The notes under the pieces: generated by a model
Told to the model about the DNA's origin: nothing
What the model saw: the letters and a program-made list of their open reading frames with translations, nothing else
Database searches by the model: none
Source: DATGQT01 sp033720695
GTDB lineage: Bacteria > Bacteroidota > Rhodothermia > Rhodothermales > Rubricoccaceae
Length of the DNA stretch: 15,378 bases
Reading direction: 5' to 3'
NCBI GenBank assembly: GCA_033720695.1
Contig: JAWWCA010000073.1
Coordinates: 1-15,378 of the forward strand
Position numbers and translations under genes: made by a program
In this document: positions 1 to 7,030 of the stretch, one piece after another
How positions within the stretch are numbered: the stretch's first letter is position 1
Layout: the number at the start of each line of letters is the position of its first letter

Positions 1-2
1 GC

Positions 3-1160
3 TTACCCGCGTCGGAGGGGCCCGAGGTGGCGCGTCAGGACGAGGGCGCCCGCGACGCAGCTCCCGAACAGCAGCCCCTCGACGCTGCTCAGAACGTCCT
101 GCGCGGTGCCGCCGAAGGTCGCCTCGCCGAAGAGGCGGCCGAGGGCGTCGAGCTGGAGCCGGGAGCGGTCGAAGGTGTGCGCCAGGAGCGCGAGGCTCCC
201 GCCCATGAGGTGGCCCCCGGCGAGGGGGATGAGGGCCCCGGCCACGGCCCCCGCGACCCCGGCTCCCGCCACGGGCCGCCAGCGCGGGGTGCTGTGGAAG
301 GCCTCGCCCAGCCGCGCGCCCAGGGCAAGGGCAGCGCCGAGGGCGGCCCCCTCCAGCCCCCCGGTCATCCCGCCGGGCGCGCGTCCGAAGAGGAGGTGGA
401 AGGCGTCCACCCCGAGCAGCTTCGCCGCTCCGCCGACGAGCAGCCCGCCGAGGGCAGCCCCGGCGACTGTCCCTCCGAGAGAGCGGTGCAGGACGTGGTC
501 CGCCGCGCCCATCCCGAGGCTCACCCCGAAGCCGCCCACACCCCCCACGAGGATGTTGAGGCTGAGGAGCACGACGAGGACGGAGGCTGTGCCCAGCCCA
601 GGGCCGGCGGGCGCATAGGCCAGCGCGGATCCGTAGAGCAGCCCTCCCAACACGCCCGCGAACCCTCCGCCGAGGGCCCCGATGCCCCCCCACTGCATGG
701 CGGCGCGGATGACGCCTCGTGCGGTGCGCGCCTCGGGTCGCTCGGCCGGAGACGCGGTCGCGTCGCTGCGCGGGGGGCTCTCCCTCGTCAGCGCGGTGCC
801 CATCGGGTCGGACCGAGCACCGCCCCCCCGGGAGACCACCACCGGCTCGATGAACCGGTAGCCGTGCCGCGGGACCGTCTCGATGTAGCGGGGCGACGCG
901 GCGTCGTCTCCGAGCCCCTTGCGGACATCCTTGATGCACTGCGTGAGCGCGCTGTCGCTGACGACGACGTCGTCCCAGACCTCGGCGAAGAACCGGTCCT
1001 TCGGCACGAGCCGCCCGTGCTCCTGCACCAGGAGCGTGAGGGCGTCGAAGTAGCGGGCGTTGAGGTCGATCCGGTCCTCGCCTCGCCAGAGCTGTCGGTT
1101 GGCGACATCGAGGCGGAAGTCGCCGAAGCGATAGGTCAGGGGGTCCTCAGCCATGCTCAC
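3..1160 (-). CDS. Membrane-integrated winged-helix (OmpR/CadC-type) transcriptional regulator
   Basis: A 385-residue predicted one-component regulator. Residues about 9-107 form an OmpR/PhoB-type winged helix: an N-terminal sheet starting FGDFRLD, the segment LVPKDRFFAEVW, the recognition helix region around SDSALTQCIKDVRKGLGDD, and the C-terminal hairpin RYIETVPRHGYRF, which is typical of CadC-like proteins. A Pro/Arg/Ser-rich linker (about 108-150) follows. Residues 158-378 hold about six hydrophobic, very Gly/Ala-rich segments (158-183, 190-218, 227-250, 265-285, 297-328, 358-378). CadC normally has one helix and a periplasmic sensor, so this polytopic C-terminus is unusual. No receiver or kinase domain is present. 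The start used is GTG at 1158-1160; an ATG two codons later (1152-1154) is equally possible, and no clear Shine-Dalgarno helps choose. The gene is divergent from the membrane protein at 1241, which is a plausible target. The ligand is unknown. Confidence 0.85.
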   Translation of the reverse strand: MSMAEDPLTYRFGDFRLDVANRQLWRGEDRIDLNARYFDALTLLVQEHGRLVPKDRFFAEVWDDVVVSDSALTQCIKDVRKGLGDDAASPRYIETVPRHGYRFIEPVVVSRGGGARSDPMGTALTRESPPRSDATASPAERPEARTARGVIRAAMQWGGIGALGGGFAGVLGGLLYGSALAYAPAGPGLGTASVLVVLLSLNILVGGVGGFGVSLGMGAADHVLHRSLGGTVAGAALGGLLVGGAAKLLGVDAFHLLFGRAPGGMTGGLEGAALGAALALGARLGEAFHSTPRWRPVAGAGVAGAVAGALIPLAGGHLMGGSLALLAHTFDRSRLQLDALGRLFGEATFGGTAQDVLSSVEGLLFGSCVAGALVLTRHLGPLRRG

Positions 1161-1240
1161 AGAGATCTCAGACGGTGCTCATGCCGCTCATGCAGCCCGT
1201 TCGCAAGTTAAACCGCTCATCGACCCAACTCCCCCCTTTC

Positions 1241-1852
1241 ATGACCCACGACGCACACAGGACACCGACAGACCGCCCAGGCTCTGGACCGCACGGGAGC
1301 CGCTGGCGGAAAGCCGCCTGGGCAGCCGCCGCACTCGTCCTCCTCGTCCCCCTCATCGCGACGCTCGCCACCGACGAGGTGGACTGGAGCGTGGCCGACT
1401 TCGTGATCGCCGGCGCCCTCCTCTTCGGGGTCGGGATCGCGATGGAACTCGCCACGAGGACGTCGAACGACACCGCGTACCGGTGGGCCGTCGGCCTCGC
1501 GCTCGCCGCCGCGTTCCTCCTCGTCTGGGTGAACGGAGCCGTTGGCGTCATCGGGTCCGAGGACGACAGCGTCAACCTCCTCTTCGTCGGCGTGCTCGCG
1601 GTCGGGTTCGTCGGCGCGCTCCTCGCGCGCTTCCGCCCCCGCGGGATGGCCCGCGCGATGGCTGCGACGGCGCTCGCTCAGGCGTCGGTCGCCGTGGGCG
1701 CGCTCGTCGCTGGGCTGACGTCCCCGTCGAGCGAGCCGGTCGAGATCGTGGCGCTGTGGTTCTTCGTCGCGCTGTGGGCCGGATCGGCCCTGCTCTTCCA
1801 CCGCGCGGCGCAGGGATCCCCGCCCCCGAGTGCCGGGCCGCAGACTCGGTAG
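1241..1852 (+). CDS. Six-helix integral membrane protein of unknown function
   Basis: A 203-residue protein with a short charged cytoplasmic-type N-terminus and about six hydrophobic segments (25-44, 52-70, 80-104, 110-130, 138-158, 166-187). Two stretches, DEVDWSVADFVIAGALLFG (45-63) and WVNGAVGVIGSEDD (96-109), resemble a family of small uncharacterised membrane proteins that I recall from Bacteroidota and relatives. I know of no function for it. An in-frame ATG exists upstream at 1175, but the 22 extra residues are polar and unlike a family N-terminus, and they would leave almost no promoter space, so I chose ATG 1241. No Shine-Dalgarno is visible, which is common in this lineage. The gene is divergent from the membrane-bound regulator across about 80 bp, suggesting shared control. 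Confidence 0.75.
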   Translation: MTHDAHRTPTDRPGSGPHGSRWRKAAWAAAALVLLVPLIATLATDEVDWSVADFVIAGALLFGVGIAMELATRTSNDTAYRWAVGLALAAAFLLVWVNGAVGVIGSEDDSVNLLFVGVLAVGFVGALLARFRPRGMARAMAATALAQASVAVGALVAGLTSPSSEPVEIVALWFFVALWAGSALLFHRAAQGSPPPSAGPQTR

Positions 1853-1948
1853 GCCACAGCGGGAACCTGACGCCGGCTTCTGCGACACCGCGCCCGCACC
1901 GCCTCTTCGGCCGCCCGCCATCGGCGGATCGGCACTGGGCGTCGGGTG

Positions 1949-2022
1949 TGGGCCCTGCGGGATTCGAACCTGCGACCTCTCGCGTGTGAGGCGAGCGCTC
2001 TAAACCGCTGAGCTAAGGGCCC
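1949..2022 (-). tRNA. tRNA-Val (anticodon CAC)
   Basis: The 74-nt minus-strand sequence folds as a standard cloverleaf. The acceptor stem GGGCCCT pairs with AGGGCCC, the D stem is GCTC/GAGC, and the anticodon stem CTCGC/GCGAG encloses the loop CTCACAC, giving anticodon CAC, which reads GUG (valine). The T loop is TTCGAAT and the discriminator base is A. The 3' CCA is not encoded, since the next bases are CAC. The T stem GCAGG/CCCGC has one A-C mismatch at the 51-63 pair. The other stems are perfect. Confidence 0.95.
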
Positions 2023-2033
2023 GAGAAGGGCTG

Positions 2034-2062
2034 CGAAGGTACCGCGCGGCTCGAGGCCCAAG
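2034..2062 (-). promoter_or_regulatory. Possible Bacteroidota-type promoter for tRNA-Val
   Basis: Reading the minus strand, TACCTTCG (2041 to 2034) matches the Bacteroidota -7 consensus TAnnTTTG at all but one base. CTTG (2062 to 2059) lies 17 nt upstream as a partial -33 TTTG, and a second CTTG lies at 2066-2063. Transcription would then start roughly 5-10 nt before the mature tRNA. This is pattern matching only; the spacing and the -33 element are imperfect. Confidence 0.35.
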
Positions 2063-2095
2063 CAAGCGCCGCGTGTGGAGCGCGTGTGAGAGCGC

Positions 2096-2133
2096 AAAAA
2101 AGGGCCGGCCAGCCGAGGGGGCGGCTGGCCGGC
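2096..2133 (-). terminator. Rho-independent terminator of the ECF sigma factor gene
   Basis: A perfect 12-bp inverted repeat (2104-2115 and 2122-2133, arms GCCGGCCAGCCG and CGGCTGGCCGGC) has a 6-nt loop. On the minus strand it is followed within two bases by six consecutive T (2101-2096). It lies about 85 nt beyond the sigma factor stop codon and before tRNA-Val, so it ends the sigma transcript and insulates the tRNA. Confidence 0.9.
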
Positions 2134-2217
2134 GAGGCGCGGACCGTGGAGGGCGGGGGCGTCGGTCCGCGCGCAGAGCACACAGGCACTCGGGCCTCGT
2201 GCGCTCTGGCTCAGGTC

Positions 2218-2880
2218 TTAGTTCGTGCTCGGGGTGTAGACCTCCTTGAGCAGGCCCTGCAACTTCGTCCGGCCGCGGTTGATCCGGCTCTTGACGGTGC
2301 CCATCGGGAGGCCGGTGATCTCGGCGATCTCTTCATAGGCGAGCTGCTGGACGTCGCGGAGGACGACGACCTCCCGGAACTCTTCGGGGATCTGCTTGAG
2401 GGCGTCCTGGATGTGGCGGTCCTGGATCGTGCTCTCGGTGTGGGTGTCGGGCGAAAACGTCTCGTCCGGGATCTCGACCTCGTACTCCTCGTCGTCGCGG
2501 TTGACGGACTGGAGGGAGTAAAGGCGGCGGCGCTTCCGCTTCCGGTACTCCGAGCGGGCGAGGTTGCCGGCGATCGTGTAGAGCCACGTCGAGAACTTCG
2601 CGATGCGGCGGTAGGAGTGACGGTTGCGGTAGACCCGGAGGAACGTCTCCTGAAGGAGGTCCTCGCACTCCTTCATGTCACCGAGGAAGCGGTAGATGTA
2701 GTTCGTGAGCGGATCCTTGTACCGGCTCACGAGGATGTCGAAGGCCTCGACCGTACCCGCCTGGAACTGCGACATGAGGTCCTCGTCGGTCATCTGGACG
2801 AGGGTGTCGTAGTTCTTGTTGGCGGCGTTCTGGAGGCGGTTGGCCTTCGTGAACGTTTGCTTCTTCAGCGTGCTGGGCAT
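2218..2880 (-). CDS. ECF-type RNA polymerase sigma factor (RpoE-like)
   Basis: A 220-residue sigma-70 family protein of the extracytoplasmic-function type. Sigma region 2 spans about residues 45-115: AFDILVSRYKDPLTNYIYRF, then the core-binding/-10 segment ECEDLLQETFLRVYRNRHSY and FSTWLYTIAGNLARSEYRKR. Sigma region 4 spans about 157-212, with the helix-turn-helix LAYEEIAEITGLPMGTVKSR for -35 recognition. Regions 1 and 3 are absent, as expected. A basic tract (RKRKRRR) and an acidic linker (129-140) separate the domains. The N-terminal 30 residues before MTDEDL look native and resemble the Salinibacter/Rhodothermus homologues as I remember them, so I keep ATG 2878-2880, which has a purine-rich AGAGAG about 8 nt upstream. 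No anti-sigma gene follows; the next feature is a strong terminator. The regulon and signal cannot be read from sequence. Confidence 0.93.
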   Translation of the reverse strand: MPSTLKKQTFTKANRLQNAANKNYDTLVQMTDEDLMSQFQAGTVEAFDILVSRYKDPLTNYIYRFLGDMKECEDLLQETFLRVYRNRHSYRRIAKFSTWLYTIAGNLARSEYRKRKRRRLYSLQSVNRDDEEYEVEIPDETFSPDTHTESTIQDRHIQDALKQIPEEFREVVVLRDVQQLAYEEIAEITGLPMGTVKSRINRGRTKLQGLLKEVYTPSTN

Positions 2881-2974
2881 AAGAGGCTCTCTCTGGTGGC
2901 GGGGGCTGCGTGCGGCGCCGCAGCAAGTTTGTCAGCGCCCGGGGATCGGACAAGGACCGTGCCTCGATGTTCGG

Positions 2975-3005
2975 CTAAACAACCGATCCCGAGGAGAACC
3001 TCGGG
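2975..3005 (-). terminator. Possible intrinsic terminator downstream of holA
   Basis: On the minus strand a perfect 7-bp stem (CCCGAGG and CCTCGGG, 3005-2999 and 2994-2988) with a 4-nt loop is followed by ATCGGTTGTTT, which is T-rich but interrupted. It sits about 45 nt past the holA stop and about 110 nt before the sigma factor start, so it could end holA or act as an attenuator in the sigma factor leader. The imperfect T-tract keeps confidence low. Confidence 0.35.
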
Positions 3006-3049
3006 CACCGTGGGTTTATTGCGCGCAGAGGCGGTTGGTGGGGCAAGAC

Positions 3050-4087
3050 TCAGGAGGTCCCTGACTGACGGAGACGCAGACGGGTGAGGGTGAGGGTGAG
3101 GACCAGGCGGGCGTCGCGCTTCGACCCCCCTTTGAGCTCGTCGTCGGCGGCGAGGAGGGCTTCGAAGGCGCGGGCGAGGTCGGGGGCGTGGAACGAGCGG
3201 AGAGCGGTGAGGTATTCGCGGAGGAAGAACGGGCTCACGCCAATGTGGCGGGCCATCTCCTTCTCGGGCATCCGCCGCCGGAGGCACCCCGAGAGCTTCC
3301 ACAGCCGCGTGAAGTAGGCCCCCAGGACGGCCACGATCCCGATGGCCTCGCTCCGCCGGTTCGCGGCCTGGCCGAGGAGCGCCTCGCAGATGGCGAGGGC
3401 CCGGGCGTGCTCGCCCTGCCCGATCGCCTTCTGCAGCTCGAACACGTTGTGCTCGCGGGAGTGGCCCGCGGCGCGGATCACGTCGTCCTCCGTCACCCGC
3501 TTCTGCTCGCCGACGTAGGCCGCCAGCTTGTCCACCTCGGTGGCGGCCGTGCGGAGGTCCGGCCCGACGGCCTCAGCGATCATCTGCGCGGCGGCGCCCT
3601 CGGGCTTGTACCCCTTCGCCTTCAGCCGCTGCGCGATCCAGCCCGGCATCTGCCGGTCGTAGAGCGGCTTGAACTCGGCCCAGACCGCGTGCTGCTTCAG
3701 CGCGCGGTACGGGTGGTGCGAGAGGTTCGGCTTCCCGTTGCACAGGAGCAGCACGACGGCGTGCGGGTTCGGCCGCTCGGCGTAGGCCGTGAAGAGGCGG
3801 TTCTCCTCCAGCTTCTCGAACGCGCGCACCACGACGACGCGCCGCTCGGCCATCATCGGGTACTGGGCGCACTGCGCGAGGAGGGCGGGGGCGCTCGCCT
3901 CCGGCCCGTAGGCCACGTCGAGGTTGAAGTCGCGCTCGGGTGGGGCCAGGGCGTGCTCGATGAGGAGCGCCTGCAGCTCGTCCATGAGGAACCCCTCCTC
4001 GCCGTAGAAGAAGTAGAGCGGCTGGAGGTGCCGGTGCCGGAAGGCGGTGGCGAGGTCGTCGTAGGAGGCGCCGGACTTCGAGGCCAT
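3050..4087 (-). CDS. holA: DNA polymerase III subunit delta
   Basis: A 345-residue HolA-family protein, close to the usual ~340. Delta opens the beta sliding clamp as part of the clamp loader at the replication fork. The N-terminal domain carries the signature LQPLYFFYGEEGFLMDELQ (21-39), equivalent to the YLLYGEE-FLIDE block of the family. It is followed by an inactive AAA+-like fold (RRVVVVRAFEKL and VVLLLCNGKPNLS) and by the delta C-terminal region with VGPDLRTAATEVDKLAAYV, a hallmark of delta subunits (the DLR..xxEL/DKL block). The helical clamp-loader collar domain ends the protein. The reading frame continues 34 codons upstream to 4189, but that stretch is Pro/Arg/Gly-rich and lies before the conserved N-terminus, so I chose ATG 4085-4087. 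There is no clear Shine-Dalgarno. It is a single gene within a minus-strand run, flanked by about 165-nt gaps. Confidence 0.92.
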   Translation of the reverse strand: MASKSGASYDDLATAFRHRHLQPLYFFYGEEGFLMDELQALLIEHALAPPERDFNLDVAYGPEASAPALLAQCAQYPMMAERRVVVVRAFEKLEENRLFTAYAERPNPHAVVLLLCNGKPNLSHHPYRALKQHAVWAEFKPLYDRQMPGWIAQRLKAKGYKPEGAAAQMIAEAVGPDLRTAATEVDKLAAYVGEQKRVTEDDVIRAAGHSREHNVFELQKAIGQGEHARALAICEALLGQAANRRSEAIGIVAVLGAYFTRLWKLSGCLRRRMPEKEMARHIGVSPFFLREYLTALRSFHAPDLARAFEALLAADDELKGGSKRDARLVLTLTLTRLRLRQSGTS

Positions 4088-4252
4088 GCAGCGGGTGGAC
4101 AGGCGAGGGCAGGCGGGGCGCGCCGGCGCGGCTCCGCCGACGGGCGGCCTGGAGCACGCCAGCGTCGGGCCGGGCCGCTCGCGCAACATACGGATCCGCC
4201 GGTTCTCAGCCCAGCGGGGACCGACCGAAGATGCGCGACCCGCCGCGCCCGC

Positions 4253-4798
4253 CTACTTCGGGAGGTCCTGCGGGCGGTCCGTCAGCTTCGCCTCGTGGAG
4301 GCGGTAGGCGAGCGCGCGGAGCGCGTCGGCGTCGTGGCGGACGATGCGGAGCAGGAGGTCGTCGAGCCGGACGGGCTCGCCCTCCAGGGCCCCCTCGCGG
4401 GCCCATGCCGGCTCGGGGATCACCTCCACGCGCGCGATGAGATCCGCCCGCGCGCGACGGAGGTCCTCGATCAGCGCGTCGACGTCGCGCTCGTTGGCAC
4501 GGGGAGCTCTCGGCACCTCGGGGGCGGCGAGCGCCTCGCCCGCCTCCAGGGCGCCGAGCCAGCGGGGGTAGCCCTCGCGGTCGAGCCGCGCGAGGTGGGC
4601 GAGCGTCTCCTTGACGGAGCGGTCGCCGGGCAGCGGGGCGCCCTCGAGCGCCCACGCGGGCAGGCGGCCGAGCACCGGCGCGAGCGCGGCGGCCTCGTCG
4701 GCGAGCCAGCCGAGTTGGTCGAGGAGCGCAGCGCGGCGGTCGGCGACGGCGGCGGGGTCGCGCGAGGGCTCGCGGTATCGGTCGAGGTCCACGTCCAT
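4253..4798 (-). CDS. DinB-like four-helix protein (putative)
   Basis: A 181-residue, all-helical, acidic and Ala/Leu-rich protein. Layout and motifs resemble the DinB/YfiT-type superfamily of four-helix bundles, many of which are metal-dependent thiol transferases or have no known role. A helix with VKETLAHLARLDREGYPRW (62-80) carries the expected first metal-binding His (H68). A second conserved-looking segment, LDDLLLRIVRHDADALRALA, carries H155. In typical DinB proteins the second segment reads HxxxH or HDxxH; here the later position is Asp158 or Ala159, so the His triad is incomplete. The start is ATG 4796-4798. The frame is open further upstream, but only into the neighbouring ferredoxin gene read out of phase. 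The gene sits 50 nt downstream of the nuoI-type gene and may be co-transcribed. Substrate unknown; the family call is moderate. Confidence 0.7.
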   Translation of the reverse strand: MDVDLDRYREPSRDPAAVADRRAALLDQLGWLADEAAALAPVLGRLPAWALEGAPLPGDRSVKETLAHLARLDREGYPRWLGALEAGEALAAPEVPRAPRANERDVDALIEDLRRARADLIARVEVIPEPAWAREGALEGEPVRLDDLLLRIVRHDADALRALAYRLHEAKLTDRPQDLPK

Positions 4799-4848
4799 GC
4801 TGCTCCGTGCGTCCAGGGGGCGGCGACACGCGCCTCCCGCGTCGCGCC

Positions 4849-5499
4849 TCACACCTCCTCCTCGATCACCTCCGTGTTGGAGGGCTCCTCCTCGTCGGCC
4901 TCGTCCACGGCGTTCTCGACGAGCGCGATGTAGTCGAGCCGGTTGCGGAGGGTGTGGATGTTGTTCTCCTCCTGGAAGTCCCACCGCTGGCCGAACTGCG
5001 GGTTCTTCCGGCGCGCGAGCCAGTCGAGCCGGTCGGTCAGCCGCTCCTTGGGGTAGAGGAGCCGGTCGAGCCCGAAGACGGCCTCGTCGCGGCTCTGGAA
5101 GGTCATGTCGTACTCCTTCGACATCACGATAGCCTCCTCGGGGCAGACCTCCTCGCAGTAGCCGCAGTAGATGCAGCGGAGCATGTTGATCTCGAACCAC
5201 TCCGGCTCGCGCTCCTTGATGTCGTCGAACACCTCGTGCGCCTGCATCGAGATCGCGAGCGGGGGGCAGGAGCGGGCGCAGAGCCCGCAGGCGACGCAGC
5301 GGGGCCGCCCCTCCTCCTCCACGAGCACCGGGCGGCCGCGGTAGGCGTCGGGCGGGTAGAACTGCTCCTCGGGGTACTCGAAGGCGTAGCTCTCCAGCTT
5401 CACCTTGCTGGCGGAGTAGCCGAGGCCCTTGAAGATCTCGGGGAGGTAGAGTCGCTCCCAGAAGTTGTGCTTCCGCTCGTCGGGGGTGGCGTTGTTGAC
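4849..5499 (-). CDS. nuoI: NADH-quinone oxidoreductase subunit I-like 2[4Fe-4S] ferredoxin (start codon unresolved)
   Basis: This peripheral-arm subunit of complex I carries electrons through two [4Fe-4S] clusters towards quinone. Two ferredoxin motifs are present: RCVACGLCARSCPPLAI and RCIYCGYCEEVCPEEAI, each CxxCxxCxxxCP. They are preceded by the NuoI-like segment YRGRPVLVEEEGRPRC and followed by an acidic C-terminal tail. Family-like sequence begins at NNATPDERKHNFWERLYLPE. The codon before it is GTC (5497-5499), and no in-frame ATG, GTG or TTG lies between there and the upstream gene's stop. The only candidates are CTG at 5512-5514, or an internal GTG at 5401-5403 that would remove about 32 conserved residues including the amphipathic membrane-contact helix. 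I give the extent of conserved coding, about 216 residues. No other nuo genes are adjacent. The gene follows the lipoprotein gene by about 74 nt. Confidence 0.88.
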   Translation of the reverse strand, partial: VNNATPDERKHNFWERLYLPEIFKGLGYSASKVKLESYAFEYPEEQFYPPDAYRGRPVLVEEEGRPRCVACGLCARSCPPLAISMQAHEVFDDIKEREPEWFEINMLRCIYCGYCEEVCPEEAIVMSKEYDMTFQSRDEAVFGLDRLLYPKERLTDRLDWLARRKNPQFGQRWDFQEENNIHTLRNRLDYIALVENAVDEADEEEPSNTEVIEEEV

Positions 5500-5573
5500 C
5501 GGGGTGCCGGGCAGCGGGCGAGGGGTGTGCGAGGGGGCGGAAGATACGCCGGGGGGCAGACCGGGTTCGGCCT

Positions 5574-7013
5574 CTAGGCCCCCCCGCGGACCGGCCGCGC
5601 CCGGACGCGCACCTCCTCCTGGAGCGCCCGCAGCGACGCCTCCGGGTTCCCGCCGAAGGCGAACCGGCGGCGGATGCGGAGGTCGCCGGCGCGGCCGCGG
5701 CTGGGGTCGGTGTTCGCGATCTCGCCGCCGAGGCGGAGGCCGTGGGCGCCGTAGAAGGAGCCGTCGAGGAGGCAGGGGGTGGCGCGCGGGCGGGCGTCGT
5801 CCTCGTACACGCCCACGACGGGCGGGAGCCGGAGGCCCGACGACTCGACCCTGTAGTCCACGACGTAGCTGCCCTGGCGGCCCGTGACCATGGCCCACGC
5901 CGGCGCCGCCCCGCCGAGCCGGTCCGGCCGCCCGTCGATCTCGACCCAGTTGCTGGTGGAGGTGCGGAGGCGCATGCCCTGGGCCGCGGCGCTGTGGTCG
6001 ATGTAGACGGCGGGGCCCGGGAGCGGGTGGACGCGCAGCGTCAGCCGGGCCTCGGCGAGGCGCGGGTAGAACACCCACTCCACCTCCGTCAGCGAGCCGC
6101 TGTTGAACCCGATGACGCGGCGGATGCCGCGGACCGGCCCGTCCCGGTTGACGAGGAAGGCGCCGCGGCCCAGCGAGGCCGTGTAGGGCGAGCGGGCGCA
6201 GTTGCCGATGGGGCTCCCCATCACGTCCACGTCGAGGATGTCCGGGCCGTTCTCGATGCGAAGCTCGTTGAGGATCCAGCGGTCCGAGAAGCCGAGCGCG
6301 TAGTAGGGCGTCCGGACCGTGGTGTTCTCGGGGTTCGAGACGTAGGGGTCGCGGACGAGGCGCGGGCGCCGCGGTGGGGACCGGCCCTCGCGGTCGTAGG
6401 CCTGGCGGTAGGAGCCGCGCCGGAACGATGGGTCGTAGCGGACGAGGTCGGCGCCCGCGGCGGGGTCGAGGCGCGGGGTCGCGCGGCGGTAGAGGTAGGC
6501 GTAGCGCGTGGCGCCGCCGGCCGTGGCCGCGACCTCGGTGCCGGTCCGGGCCACGACGCCCTCCGGATGCCCCACGCCCTCGGCCCCGAAGTCGGCCAGG
6601 AGCAGGGCCACCTCGTCGTCGGCGTCGAGGTCGCGGTTGGGGTCGGACCCGACGAGGGTGCCGGGGTCGGCGTAGCCGAGCGCCCTCATCGCCCCCGTCG
6701 GGTCGCGGCGGAGGTCGAGGCCGCGGTAGCCCACAGCGGGATCGTAGACGAACCGCTCGTCCACCTGGACGGCGATCTGGCGCCACTGCCCCCGCTCGAA
6801 GACGAACGCCACGACGTCGTCCGGCGCCACACCCAGGAGGGGGTCGAGCTCGGCCCCGGTGACGACGACGGGCCGGGGGTCCGGCGCGTCGCCAGCCGGA
6901 ACAGGCATCCCGGGCGGGCCGCCGAGGGGGCCGCCGGGCAGGTTGCGGAGGCGAGCGCACCCGGACAGGGCGAGGACGACGAGGAGGAGGATGAGCGTCT
7001 TCGTCGGGGTCAT
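5574..7013 (-). CDS. Large lipoprotein of unknown function
   Basis: A 479-residue exported protein. The N-terminus is a clean lipoprotein signal: MTPTKTLILLLVVLALSGC, with lipobox LSGC and lipidated Cys19. A Pro/Gly-rich tether follows, then a long mixed alpha/beta body with many short aromatic strands (for example FVFERGQWRQIAVQVDERFV, DRWILNELRIENGPDILDVD and TEVEWVFYPRLAEARLTLRV) that suggests a beta-sandwich fold. I do not recognise the family and see no catalytic motif. A longer start, GTG at 7032-7034, overlaps the der stop codon as GTGA and would add seven residues; I prefer ATG 7011-7013 because it gives a normal signal-peptide n-region. The overlap or 17-nt gap suggests co-transcription with der. 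Location is probably the outer membrane or the periplasmic face. Confidence 0.85.
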   Translation of the reverse strand: MTPTKTLILLLVVLALSGCARLRNLPGGPLGGPPGMPVPAGDAPDPRPVVVTGAELDPLLGVAPDDVVAFVFERGQWRQIAVQVDERFVYDPAVGYRGLDLRRDPTGAMRALGYADPGTLVGSDPNRDLDADDEVALLLADFGAEGVGHPEGVVARTGTEVAATAGGATRYAYLYRRATPRLDPAAGADLVRYDPSFRRGSYRQAYDREGRSPPRRPRLVRDPYVSNPENTTVRTPYYALGFSDRWILNELRIENGPDILDVDVMGSPIGNCARSPYTASLGRGAFLVNRDGPVRGIRRVIGFNSGSLTEVEWVFYPRLAEARLTLRVHPLPGPAVYIDHSAAAQGMRLRTSTSNWVEIDGRPDRLGGAAPAWAMVTGRQGSYVVDYRVESSGLRLPPVVGVYEDDARPRATPCLLDGSFYGAHGLRLGGEIANTDPSRGRAGDLRIRRRFAFGGNPEASLRALQEEVRVRARPVRGGA

Positions 7014-7030
7014 GGCGGTCGGGGTGGTGG

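Noticed and set aside
3188..4933. 581-residue plus-strand open frame
   Set aside because: It lies opposite holA and the DinB-like gene, is composed of repetitive Leu/Val/Glu/Gly typical of antisense GC-rich frames, and shows no domain. Stop codons are rare here because of the GC content.
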